DNA from: MWEI01 sp964600235
GTDB lineage: Bacteria; Desulfobacterota; Desulfomonilia; UBA1062
Length of the DNA stretch: 64,000 nucleotides
Direction of reading: 5' to 3'
NCBI GenBank assembly: GCA_964600235.1
Contig: CAZRIV010000009.1
Location: forward strand, 1 to 64,000
A program made the position numbers and the translations under genes. Under the pieces are notes generated by a model. It was not told the origin of the DNA and did no database searches. It saw only the letters and a list, made by a program, of their open reading frames with translations. Shown here one piece after another: positions 17,032 through 25,341 of the stretch (its first letter is position 1; every line of letters starts with the position of its first letter).

Positions 17032-18281
17032 TGCCTGATCTGGCCGTCCCCGAAGCAGACGAACTTCTCTATGGTCAGTGCCTCAATCCCCATGGGCCCG
17101 TATGCATGTATCTTCGAGGTGCTGATGCCCACTTCCGCGCCAAGCCCGAACTCGCCTCCGTCCGAGAACCTTGTGCTGGCATTCACCAGTACCGTGGAGG
17201 AATCCACCTGATTGATGAACTCCATGGCCCGGGTATAATTTTCCGTAATGATGGCCTCCGTATGGTTGGAGCTGTATTTCTCGATATGATCGATGGCCTC
17301 GTCCAGGTCCTCCACGATTCTTACGGCAAGGATCAGGTCAAGAAATTCCGCATACCAGTCTTCCTCGGTGGCCGGCTTCATCTCCGGGACAAAGGCCCTG
17401 CATCTTGCACAGCCCCTCAGTTCCACGCCATGCTGCTTGTAGATCTGGGCCATCTTGGGCAGATAAATGCCTGCCACCGGTGCGTCCACGAGCAGCGTCT
17501 CCATGGCGTTGCATACCCCTGGCCTCTGGACCTTGGCATTGAGACAGATGGAGTAGGCCTTTCCCAGATCAGCCTGCCTGTCCACAAAGATATGGCACAC
17601 ACCCTTGTAGTGCTTGAGCACCGGGATGAGCGAGTTCTGCGCAACCGTCCTGATGAGACCTTCCCCCCCTCTCGGGATGACCAGGTCGATGAAATCCTCC
17701 AGCCTGAGCATGTCCAGTATGGCCTGCCGGTCCGTGACCGGGATGAAACCGATGACATCGGGATTGATGCCGGAATCCGCTGCCGCAGATTTCAAGACCT
17801 CGATGATGGCCATGTTGGAGTTGAAGGCCTCGGACCCGCCGCGCAGGATCACTGCGTTCCCCGACTTCAGGCATAAACCGGCGGCATCGGAGGTGACATT
17901 CGGCCTCGATTCGTAGATTATGGCCACAACCCCCAGGGGGATGCGCATCCTGCCCACCATGAGACCGTTGGGCCTCCTGGCCATGCCCGTAATCCTGCCC
18001 ACCGGGTCTTCCTGGGCGGCGATCTCTTCAAGGGCATGGGCCATACCCTCGATGACCTTGTCACTCAGCGTGAGCCGGTCGATCATGGCGCTGCTCAGAC
18101 CTGTCTGATGGGCCTGCTCAAGGTCCTTTGAGTTCCCGGTCTTGAGAAGGTCCTTCTTCCCCCTCAGGGCGGCTGCCATAGTATTCAGTACTTCAGCCTT
18201 CTTCACGCTGGACAGAGCGGCCAGTGCGCGGGAAGCCCTCCTGGCCCGCTCGGCAATATCGAAGATTACCTGGTTCGACAC
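17028..18281 (-). CDS. proA: Glutamate-5-semialdehyde dehydrogenase (gamma-glutamyl phosphate reductase)
   Basis: 417 residues, the normal length. The catalytic cysteine sits in NAKVQRPGVCNAMETLL, and the NADP-binding area includes IYESRPNVTSDAA and KSGNAVILRGGSEA. It reduces gamma-glutamyl phosphate to the semialdehyde in proline synthesis. The start codon abuts the end of proB, which supplies its substrate, so the two steps are co-expressed. Confidence 0.97.
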   Translation of the reverse strand: MSNQVIFDIAERARRASRALAALSSVKKAEVLNTMAAALRGKKDLLKTGNSKDLEQAHQTGLSSAMIDRLTLSDKVIEGMAHALEEIAAQEDPVGRITGMARRPNGLMVGRMRIPLGVVAIIYESRPNVTSDAAGLCLKSGNAVILRGGSEAFNSNMAIIEVLKSAAADSGINPDVIGFIPVTDRQAILDMLRLEDFIDLVIPRGGEGLIRTVAQNSLIPVLKHYKGVCHIFVDRQADLGKAYSICLNAKVQRPGVCNAMETLLVDAPVAGIYLPKMAQIYKQHGVELRGCARCRAFVPEMKPATEEDWYAEFLDLILAVRIVEDLDEAIDHIEKYSSNHTEAIITENYTRAMEFINQVDSSTVLVNASTRFSDGGEFGLGAEVGISTSKIHAYGPMGIEALTIEKFVCFGDGQIRQ

Positions 18282-19426
18282 TACAGGATCTCCTTTCTCA
18301 GGATCAGGTTATTGCGATGCACCACCTCCTCATCGCATTCATAGTCGAGTATGGATGCCAGCTCTCTAGTTGCCGCGCCTTTTATCTTCATGATCTCCTC
18401 GGTGGAAAAATTACTCAGGCCGATGGCGATCGCTTCGGCGCCCTTCTTCCTTACTATCTCCACCGGGTCGCCTGCATGGAAGCTCCCCTCCACGTCCACC
18501 ACGCCCACCGGCAGCAGGCTCTTGCCCTTGTTCAGGACCATGGCGGCCGCGCCGTCGTCCACAAGGACCTTGCCCTTGGGTCGGGAAACAAAGCCCAGCC
18601 AGTGGTCCTTCTGGGTGAGCATGGCCTTTTTCTTGGGGTGTACAAAGGTGCCCACCTCCTTACCCTCGAGGATCTGGCTGATTACCTGGGGGATGTAGGC
18701 AGATGCGATGATGGTGGGAACACCCAGCAGTGATGCCCTGTATCCGGCGGCCAGCTTGGACTTTATCCCTCCACGGCCCATGGGGTTGGCAACATCGCTG
18801 AAGGCCTTCAGGTCCTTGGGCTTGAGGTCTTCTACCTCATGGATGATGGTGGCGTCCGCATGGGCCTTGGGGTCTTCGGAGTAGAGGCCTTCGATATCCG
18901 TCAGGATAATCAGGAGGTGCGGTTCCACCAGCGGCACGATCATGGCCGCGAGCATGTCGTTGTCCGTGAACTGGATCTCATCCACGGCAACCGTGTCGTT
19001 TTCGTTGATTATGGGTATGGCGCCGAGCTCGAAGAGCGAGGAAAAGGTGTTGCGTATATTAAGATACCTGCGGCGGTTGTCCAGGTCTTCCCTGGTGATG
19101 AGGATCTGGGCCGCGGTATAGCCGTATCTCCTGAAGGCATCCGTATAGGCGCGCATGAGGCTGCCCTGCCCGATGGCCGCCAGGGCCTGTTTCTTTGACA
19201 GGGCAGTCTTCTTGTCCGGGATCTTCATGATGGCCGTACCCTCGGCAATGGCACCCGAAGACACCAGGGCGAATTCCCTGCCCTTGTCCATCATTAAAGA
19301 CAGATCGTCGCATACCCTCTCGATAACCCTGTTATTGAGGCCTTTGCCGGTGCTGAGTACCTGCGAGCCGATCTTTATGAGGATGCGCTTACACTTCCGG
19401 AGACCCGCCCTCGTGCCTGATTTCAT
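18281..19426 (-). CDS. proB: Glutamate 5-kinase
   Basis: 381 residues: an amino-acid kinase domain (KRILIKIGSQVLSTG, LVSSGAIAEG, INENDTVAVDEI, TDIEGLY) followed by a C-terminal PUA domain (about 290-381), as in the longer ProB type. The ATG at 19426 has AAGGA upstream and overlaps the obgE end by 38 nt. It phosphorylates glutamate as the first, usually feedback-inhibited, step of proline synthesis. Confidence 0.97.
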   Translation of the reverse strand: MKSGTRAGLRKCKRILIKIGSQVLSTGKGLNNRVIERVCDDLSLMMDKGREFALVSSGAIAEGTAIMKIPDKKTALSKKQALAAIGQGSLMRAYTDAFRRYGYTAAQILITREDLDNRRRYLNIRNTFSSLFELGAIPIINENDTVAVDEIQFTDNDMLAAMIVPLVEPHLLIILTDIEGLYSEDPKAHADATIIHEVEDLKPKDLKAFSDVANPMGRGGIKSKLAAGYRASLLGVPTIIASAYIPQVISQILEGKEVGTFVHPKKKAMLTQKDHWLGFVSRPKGKVLVDDGAAAMVLNKGKSLLPVGVVDVEGSFHAGDPVEIVRKKGAEAIAIGLSNFSTEEIMKIKGAATRELASILDYECDEEVVHRNNLILRKEIL

Positions 19427-20414
19427 ATAATTCCTTCACAATAAAATCGAGTATTGCATCCAGCCCCGTCCCTGCAAACGCGGATGCTATGAAAAAAGGA
19501 TACCCCTTGCTTTTTACAAAGGCAACTGCTTCTTTGGCACGTTCTTCGGCACCGGTGAGGTCGCACTTGTTGAAAACCACAATCTGTTTTCTCTGGAGCA
19601 GCTCATCGGAATACGATCCCAGCTCATGGGTAAGCACCTCGAACTGGTCCAGGGGGCCTCGATCGCTGTCGGGAGAAAGGTTGATGAGGTACAGGAGTAT
19701 CCTGGTGCGCTCGATATGCCTTAAGAATCTCAGCCCGAGGCCCGTGCCGGTGTGCGCGCCCTCGATGATGCCCGGGATATCCGCCACCACGAAGTCCTGC
19801 CCCTTGTGCCTCACCACCCCCAGGTTGGGGACCAGTGTGGTAAAGGGATAATCCGCTATCTTGGGCCGGGCGCTGGAGACACGGGATATGAATGTGGATT
19901 TGCCTGCATTGGGGAAACCCACCAGGCCTACATCCGCCAGAAGCTTCAAGACAAGCCTGAATGACCTCTCTTCGCCGGGCTCGCCTGGTTCACAGATGGT
20001 CGGGGCCTGCCTGGTGGGGGTGGCGAACCGGGCATTCCCTCTCCCGCCCTTGCCGCCACGGGCCACGACAAAGCTCTGGCCCAGCTCCACCAGGTCGGCA
20101 ATGAGGTCCAGAGTTTCAGCGTCCTTAATCTGCGTGCCCACGGGAACGGGGATGATGAGGTCTTCGCCTGACCTGCCGGTGCAGTTCTTCCCCTTACCGT
20201 GCTGGCCTCGCTTTGACTTGTAATGAGGGTGGTAGCGTTGATCGAGGAGGGTATGATAATGAGGGCTGGCCGTGATTATTACATCACCGCCCTTGCCGCC
20301 GTCGCCCCCGTCAGGCCCCCCCTTGGGGATAAATTTTTCTCGCCTGAAGGAGCAGCATCCGTTACCGCCGTCGCCTGCCTTTACGAAGATCCTGGACTCG
20401 TCGATGAAGTCCAT
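19389..20414 (-). CDS. obgE: GTPase Obg
   Basis: 341 residues. The glycine-rich Obg fold (1-158; FIDESRIFVKAGDGGNGC, FIPKGGPDGGDGGKGGDV) is followed by a GTPase domain with GFPNAGKST (G1), DIPGIIEGAHTG (G3) and NKCDL (G4). It acts in 50S subunit maturation and stress control. It follows rpmA after 4 bp; the rplU-rpmA-obgE order is nearly universal. Confidence 0.98.
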   Translation of the reverse strand: MDFIDESRIFVKAGDGGNGCCSFRREKFIPKGGPDGGDGGKGGDVIITASPHYHTLLDQRYHPHYKSKRGQHGKGKNCTGRSGEDLIIPVPVGTQIKDAETLDLIADLVELGQSFVVARGGKGGRGNARFATPTRQAPTICEPGEPGEERSFRLVLKLLADVGLVGFPNAGKSTFISRVSSARPKIADYPFTTLVPNLGVVRHKGQDFVVADIPGIIEGAHTGTGLGLRFLRHIERTRILLYLINLSPDSDRGPLDQFEVLTHELGSYSDELLQRKQIVVFNKCDLTGAEERAKEAVAFVKSKGYPFFIASAFAGTGLDAILDFIVKELYEIRHEGGSPEV

Positions 20415-20418
20415 AGGC

Positions 20419-20679
20419 TCAGGCGGCTATAGAGACTACCTTCACCTTCTTGTTATTGCTCAGAAGCGTCTCGAACTTAACCACGCCATCCTTCAAGGCA
20501 AAGAGGGTGTAGTCTCTTCCGCACCCCACGTTCTCGCCGGGATGGATCTTGGTTCCGCACTGACGAACGAGGATGCTTCCGGCACTGACCTTCTGGCCGG
20601 CGTATCTCTTGACGCCGAGACGTTTACCGGCAGAGTCCCTGCCGTTGCGCGATGTACCGCCGGATTTCTTATGTGCCAT
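20419..20679 (-). CDS. rpmA: 50S ribosomal protein L27 (bL27)
   Basis: 86 residues. It begins with MAHKKSGGTSRNGRDS, the flexible tail that reaches the peptidyl transferase centre, and has the typical GSILVRQCGTKIHPGENVG block. There is no N-terminal extension needing cleavage of the Firmicutes type. It lies 15 bp after rplU. Confidence 0.98.
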   Translation of the reverse strand: MAHKKSGGTSRNGRDSAGKRLGVKRYAGQKVSAGSILVRQCGTKIHPGENVGCGRDYTLFALKDGVVKFETLLSNNKKVKVVSIAA

Positions 20680-20694
20680 GGCTTGGGTAGCCTC

Positions 20695-21006
20695 CTACTC
20701 TTTTGAAATCTTGGTGATGAGCACTTCGGTCAGATACTGCCGGTGACCCTGGGTCCTGCGGTACCTCTTCCTGCGCTTCATCTTGAACACGATGATCTTC
20801 TTGTCCCGGAGCTGCCGGACAACGGAAGCGCTGACCTGGGCACCTTTGACCGTGGGAGAGCCTACCGCATAGTCTTCACCGCCGATGAGCAGGACATCGT
20901 CGAAGGTGACACTGTCACCCTTGAGCGCCTCCAGCTTCTCCACGCGCAGCGTATCCCCCTCTTCTACCTTGTACTGCTTGCCGCCTGTCCTTATAACCGC
21001 ATACAT
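20695..21006 (-). CDS. rplU: 50S ribosomal protein L21 (bL21)
   Basis: 103 residues, exactly the E. coli length. It starts MYAVIRTGGKQYKVEEGD and has the KRRKRYRRTQGHRQ basic segment typical of bL21. It is the first gene of the nine-member minus-strand run ending with rlmH, and a strong promoter lies close upstream. Confidence 0.98.
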   Translation of the reverse strand: MYAVIRTGGKQYKVEEGDTLRVEKLEALKGDSVTFDDVLLIGGEDYAVGSPTVKGAQVSASVVRQLRDKKIIVFKMKRRKRYRRTQGHRQYLTEVLITKISKE

Positions 21007-21044
21007 GATGCACCTCTAAACGTGGTCGTTCTAAGAATGAAGAG

Positions 21045-21073
21045 CTATTAATGAATGTGCTCTGTGTTGTCAA
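21045..21073 (-). promoter_or_regulatory. Sigma-70 promoter of the rplU-rlmH operon
   Basis: On the minus strand a consensus -35 TTGACA (21073-21068) and TAATAG (21050-21045) are separated by exactly 17 bp. The rplU start codon is 39 bp beyond the -10 box, leaving a short leader of about 30 nt. This is the best promoter match seen in the window. Confidence 0.75.
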
Positions 21074-21665
21074 GGAATTTCCCCAAATTTATCAGGTTAA
21101 AATGAAAATATACGGCCAGGGACGATAGTCATCGGTATGAAAGTAATCAAGAAAAGATCTTTAATCCATACCTTAGCCTTAGGGATTGAAGCTATGCTAT
21201 TTTATTATGCTGAACCGCCACAATACTGCATACCCTGATAATCGTGAGAACATCCATACTTATAAAGCCGCTGAACCAGGTCTGTCATGGGTCCAGCATT
21301 TTTTGAGCGCCATCCATCACGCTATAATATTAAAAAAGGCAAAAAAAAATGCCAGAAGAATCAGGTGTGGGGACGGTTGCGGAATGGAGTGTCCCATCTT
21401 CTGGCATCAAAAGGAGGTTTCAGTTAAGACTTGTTTTTTTGAGTATTGACCTTTCTCTTCTCTCCTGTTGACTCTGGCTCCCTGTATAATTTCTGCTTAT
21501 CCTTTACGTTAATATATTGCCAGATGCGTGCCACAATTCTATCATCATGTATCATATTGTATTTACTCGTTATTAACATTTACCCTTCCACGTGTTTGGT
21601 GGCTGCACCCAATATGGCGTTCCCCATTTATGGTCTGTAAACCATAACCATATGGCCCTGCTATC
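21074..21665. other. AT-rich intergenic region with a nested hairpin
   Basis: No convincing gene. The only open frames here are hydrophobic, low-quality reads without a suitable start (for example 21446-21640). The structured repeat at 21349-21407 is listed separately. A GGAGG at 21412-21416 follows the hairpin, but no real coding frame begins behind it. Confidence 0.5.
21349..21407. repeat. Nested inverted repeat, REP-like
   Basis: The outer stem ATGCCAGAAGA (21349-21359) pairs perfectly with TCTTCTGGCAT (21397-21407). Inside it GGGAC (21370-21374) pairs with GTCCC (21391-21395). The inner GGGGAC...GTCCC part resembles palindromes associated with REP/RAYT-type elements. There is no T-run after it, so it is not a standard terminator. 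Confidence 0.6.
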
Positions 21666-21962
21666 CTATTTCATCCTCAGCTTGATCTTGAACCTGCTGA
21701 GCTTGTGCTGTTCCCTGTTGACCATACTCGTGACCTGCCCGAGACCGAAGACGCTGCCTCTCCCGTCTTCCCCGTCCGCCTTCAGGGTGGCCCGGCACTG
21801 GGGACAGAAAGACTTGATGATGACTTCTTCCTTGGTGGTGCGCCAGATCTCGATGCCCCGGCACCTCTTGCACAGGGGTTTCAAGCAGCCGTCACACATG
21901 GTGATAGCCTTCCTCTCTCCGCAGATGCCGCAAGTCTTCAGGGCCTTGTCGTCAAAATCCAT
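21666..21962 (-). CDS. Zinc-binding hypothetical protein (B-box/zinc-ribbon-like)
   Basis: 98 residues from ATG 21962; an upstream ATG at 22010 would add 16 residues. Six to eight cysteines occur in pairs: CGICGE, CDGCLKPLCKRC and CPQC, a spacing that suggests two zinc sites. The tail is basic (SRFKIKLRMK). No enzyme motif is seen. It is followed by the AT-rich region and is divergent from the acyl-CoA synthetase gene. The function is unknown. Confidence 0.7.
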   Translation of the reverse strand: MDFDDKALKTCGICGERKAITMCDGCLKPLCKRCRGIEIWRTTKEEVIIKSFCPQCRATLKADGEDGRGSVFGLGQVTSMVNREQHKLSRFKIKLRMK

Positions 21963-22197
21963 CCTGGAATCCTGTTCCTTTTTCACAGGTGATTGCGAAT
22001 GCCATGCCATGTTGAAACGTTGCAGTATGCGTCATGATTTCAACATATTGCATGATTCATGAAAGACCAGCCGTGGCCTGCTGTTCCTTTGATCCTGATG
22101 TGTTTGCACCATAGTTTGGTATTGGGGCCATAATTGACAAGCCGGGGTAAAATCATCTATGCACGTATGATCTTCCATCAGCGAAGGAGCGGCTTCC

Positions 22198-23580
22198 ATG
22201 GATTTCTTTTTCAACCCCAGGGGCATCGCAGTGATCGGTGCCAGCGACAACAAGGCCAAGGGTGGGTTTCACCTTCTGAACAACACGCTCCAGAGCTACA
22301 AGGGAGATGTCTACCCGGTGAACCCCCGCTATGATACCCTTCTGGGCAGGACTTGCTTCCCGGACGTGTCTTCCATCCCTGATGATTTCGACCTGGCCAT
22401 CTACTTTATCCCCGCGCCCGGCCTTGCCGGAACAATCGAGGAATGCGCGAAAAAGAAGGTGAAGGGCATCATCATCGAATCAGCCGGCTTTGCCGAGGTC
22501 GGCGCCGAGGGAAAAAGGATGCAGGAAGAGTGCGTTTCCCTTGCGAAAAAGCACGGTATAAGGCTCTGGGGTCCCAACTGCATGGGCCTTATCGACTCGC
22601 ACATGCATCATGTATTCTCCTTCATGTATACGGACATCTGGAAGACCCTCCTGAGGCCCGGAGACGTCTCCATGACGGTGCAGAGCGGCATGCTCTCGGC
22701 AGGATTCCTCATGATGATCCTGGAACGCGGAGGCCTTGCCATCAACAAGATGTGCTCCATCGGCAACAAATGCGACGTGAACGAAACCGAACTGCTGGAA
22801 TATTTCATCAACGACCCGTCTACTGCCGTGATCGGCCACTATGCGGAATCCATAGCCGATCCGAGAAGATTCATGGACCTGGCCTCCGGCACGGACAAGC
22901 CCATCGTGATGCTCAAGGGCGGCCGCAGTCCCGGCGGCGCAAAGGCTGCCATGAGCCATACGGCAAGCATGGCAGGCGACCACGCGATCCTGCGCTCTGC
23001 CATGAGGCAGGCGGGCATCATGGAAGTGACGGATATGAATGAGCTCATGGACTTCCTCAGGGGCTTCTCCATGACCAGGAACTGCCGCGCCCGCGACCAT
23101 GCCGGTACCGCGGTGGTGACCTTTTCCGGTGGCGGCGGCATCGTCACGTCCGACCTGCTCCATGAATCAGGGTTAGGCCTGGCGGAGCTGAGCGCGAAGA
23201 CCCTGGCTGCCATGAAAGAGGTCTACCCCCCCTGGATGGACCCGGGCAACCCCGCGGATATCTGGCCGGCCATCGAGCACAGCGGCATAGAAAGGGTATA
23301 TTCGGCCGTCTCAGAGGCCATCATGCGCGACGACCGAGTGGATTCGGTCGTCATTCACATCTTTTCAGGCATGACGGAAAGCTCCATGTTCGCGAACCTG
23401 GCCAGGCTGAAAAATGAACTCGGCAAGCCGGTGGTCGCGTGGCTGGCGGGGTTGGGTGAGCGCCTGAGAAGCTGCAGGTCCGGGCTCGAGGACATGGGCA
23501 TCCCGGTCTTCGATGAAATGGGCAGGTGCGTCTCGTTCCTTGCCGCGGCCAGGCAGCACTTCCGCAGGCGCGGAAGATGA
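22198..23580 (+). CDS. ADP-forming acyl-CoA synthetase alpha subunit (CoA-binding)
   Basis: 460 residues, close to the length of the stand-alone alpha subunit of archaeal ADP-forming acetyl-CoA synthetase. A CoA-binding Rossmann domain (NPRGIAVIGASDN, 6-18; 1-130) is followed by the succinyl-CoA-ligase-like domain with RLWGPNCMG and the probable phospho-histidine H254 in AMSHTASMAGDH. It would interconvert acyl-CoA, ADP and Pi with acid, CoA and ATP, conserving energy from thioesters. The ATP-grasp beta part is neither fused nor adjacent. GGAG precedes the start. Confidence 0.85.
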   Translation: MDFFFNPRGIAVIGASDNKAKGGFHLLNNTLQSYKGDVYPVNPRYDTLLGRTCFPDVSSIPDDFDLAIYFIPAPGLAGTIEECAKKKVKGIIIESAGFAEVGAEGKRMQEECVSLAKKHGIRLWGPNCMGLIDSHMHHVFSFMYTDIWKTLLRPGDVSMTVQSGMLSAGFLMMILERGGLAINKMCSIGNKCDVNETELLEYFINDPSTAVIGHYAESIADPRRFMDLASGTDKPIVMLKGGRSPGGAKAAMSHTASMAGDHAILRSAMRQAGIMEVTDMNELMDFLRGFSMTRNCRARDHAGTAVVTFSGGGGIVTSDLLHESGLGLAELSAKTLAAMKEVYPPWMDPGNPADIWPAIEHSGIERVYSAVSEAIMRDDRVDSVVIHIFSGMTESSMFANLARLKNELGKPVVAWLAGLGERLRSCRSGLEDMGIPVFDEMGRCVSFLAAARQHFRRRGR

Positions 23581-23838
23581 AACCCCGGCCCGGGGCCACA
23601 GGATAAACACCTGTATTGTGTCGAAGTGCACTTCCATTTACAGAGCAGCCTGGAATCGGGGGCTCATGGAAACAATCTCAACAAGAGCAATGCAATCGAT
23701 TCACCATGCCCTGTTCAGATCCCATGCATAACTCTCTGGAATATATCCTGTTTGAAAACGTGCACAATGACCTTCATGCTTCCGGGTCGAAATGACGAAA
23801 TTATAGGTAATACATCATGAACTGAACGGGCGAGGCAG

Positions 23839-24993
23839 ATGGTGCGTTTCATACCTGATGATCCTAAACAGGCCTTGAGAGTCAAGAGATTCCTCATGGC
23901 ATTTGGTACGTACGTCATATGGATGCTTATCGCCCTGTACTGCTATTATAACGTGCTGTTCGTCAGGTTTCTCCTGCCCATGTTCTGGATTTTCACCCTT
24001 ATCTTAACCACCAACCTTATCCTCTTCTTCCTGTTCCGAACAGGGTTGAATCAACGGTTCAAGGACCCCAGCCTCACGATGGTTCAAATGGTTCTGGCAA
24101 CGGTATGGACCATGGTCATGGCCTACCACCTGGACGAAGGCCGAGGCATCATGCTCCTGCTCTACATGGTGGTCTTCATCTTCGGCGCCTTCAGGCTGAA
24201 CTTCCGTCAATTCATTTCCCTTTCAATAGCCGCCCTGATCGGGTATGGCTCTGTAATCCTACTCCTCCTTATGAATCACCCGAAAAGCATTAACCTCAAG
24301 CTGGAGATCTTCTACCTTATTACGCTCTTTACCGTTCTCATATGGTTCTCTTTCATCGGTAGTTATATCAATGAACTGAGATTGAAGCTTGGCATTGCCA
24401 ACAAAGAACTCAACGACACAAACAGCGAGCTGAACAAGGCGAACGAACTCATCAGACAGCAGGCTATTCATGATGATCTGACTGGTGCATACAACAGGGG
24501 GTATCTTTTCCATATCCTCAAGAGGGAAATGGCTCTCGCCGATCGCGGAGAGTGCATATTCTCCCTTTGTATTTTCGATCTTGATGATTTTAAAAAGGTC
24601 AACGACAAATACGGTCACCTCTCAGGTGACATCGTACTGAAAAAAATCAGCCAGGAGATCAGGGACAATATCAGGAAAGAGGATTACTTTGCCCGTTACG
24701 GCGGCGAGGAGTTCGCCCTCATCCTTGCCTATCCCAACCTGGAGCATGCCCTCATCAGCGTTAACAGGATTAAGGGATTGGTAGCTGAAATATGCTTCTC
24801 CGGCCTGCCGGAAGACTTCCGCATGACCGTCTCCATGGGTCTCACCCAGTACTGCCCCCAGGAAGACATGGACACGCTCATAAAGAGGGCGGATGAGGCA
24901 CTGTATAAGGCGAAAAAGAACGGAAAGAACCGTATCGTCTGTGATCCGGATCTGGATCCGCTCACAGTCATCAACCCAAAACAGGTCTCCTGA
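23839..24993 (+). CDS. Membrane-bound diguanylate cyclase (GGDEF)
   Basis: 384 residues: six predicted membrane helices (about 17-180), a short coiled-coil linker (NKELNDTNSELNKANELI) and a GGDEF domain (205-372). The signature is GGEEF at 288-292, with an intact inhibitory site R279-x-x-D282 five residues before it. It should make c-di-GMP from GTP and be product-inhibited. The membrane part is nearly the same as that of the hybrid kinase at 38.4-41.3 kb, also at DNA level, and belongs to no MASE type recognised here. The gene seems monocistronic. Confidence 0.93.
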   Translation: MVRFIPDDPKQALRVKRFLMAFGTYVIWMLIALYCYYNVLFVRFLLPMFWIFTLILTTNLILFFLFRTGLNQRFKDPSLTMVQMVLATVWTMVMAYHLDEGRGIMLLLYMVVFIFGAFRLNFRQFISLSIAALIGYGSVILLLLMNHPKSINLKLEIFYLITLFTVLIWFSFIGSYINELRLKLGIANKELNDTNSELNKANELIRQQAIHDDLTGAYNRGYLFHILKREMALADRGECIFSLCIFDLDDFKKVNDKYGHLSGDIVLKKISQEIRDNIRKEDYFARYGGEEFALILAYPNLEHALISVNRIKGLVAEICFSGLPEDFRMTVSMGLTQYCPQEDMDTLIKRADEALYKAKKNGKNRIVCDPDLDPLTVINPKQVS

Positions 24994-25080
24994 ATATCAT
25001 GGTGCATATATGGATAATGTATATTATGAGAAGAGTGCATCCGGACATCTGTCCGGAAAGCCGCTCATAAGGAATCGCAC

Positions 25081-25284
25081 ATGAGGATTTATGTGGTTGT
25101 CACGGTTTCAGCGTTTGTTCTCGGCGGATTCGTCGGCGGGGAATTGACGGGCAATAAGTTTTCCCTTGAAGGGGCCGCCATGGGGGCGTTTGTCATCATC
25201 GCCGGCATATTCTCCCTCACCGCATATTCACGGGCGCAGGAAGAGAAGAGGAAGAATCCCGGCATCCACCCGAAAAACCGGTGA
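25081..25284 (+). CDS. Small two-helix membrane protein
   Basis: 67 residues: two hydrophobic segments (about 4-21 and 30-49) joined by a short polar loop, and a basic tail (RAQEEKRKNPGIHPKNR) that should stay in the cytoplasm. AAGGA lies upstream of the ATG. No family is recognised. It lies 87 bp after the diguanylate cyclase and may be transcribed with it; its end faces the convergent nadB. Confidence 0.6.
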   Translation: MRIYVVVTVSAFVLGGFVGGELTGNKFSLEGAAMGAFVIIAGIFSLTAYSRAQEEKRKNPGIHPKNR

Positions 25285-25341
25285 AAGGGAAACACGTTTT
25301 ACCAGCCCTTCAAAGGCAAACCCCATCTTCAACCAGGACCA

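Noticed and set aside
21446..21640. 64-codon hydrophobic frame in the rplU upstream region
   Set aside because: It begins in AT-rich DNA with no suitable ribosome site and ends without a coherent membrane topology.
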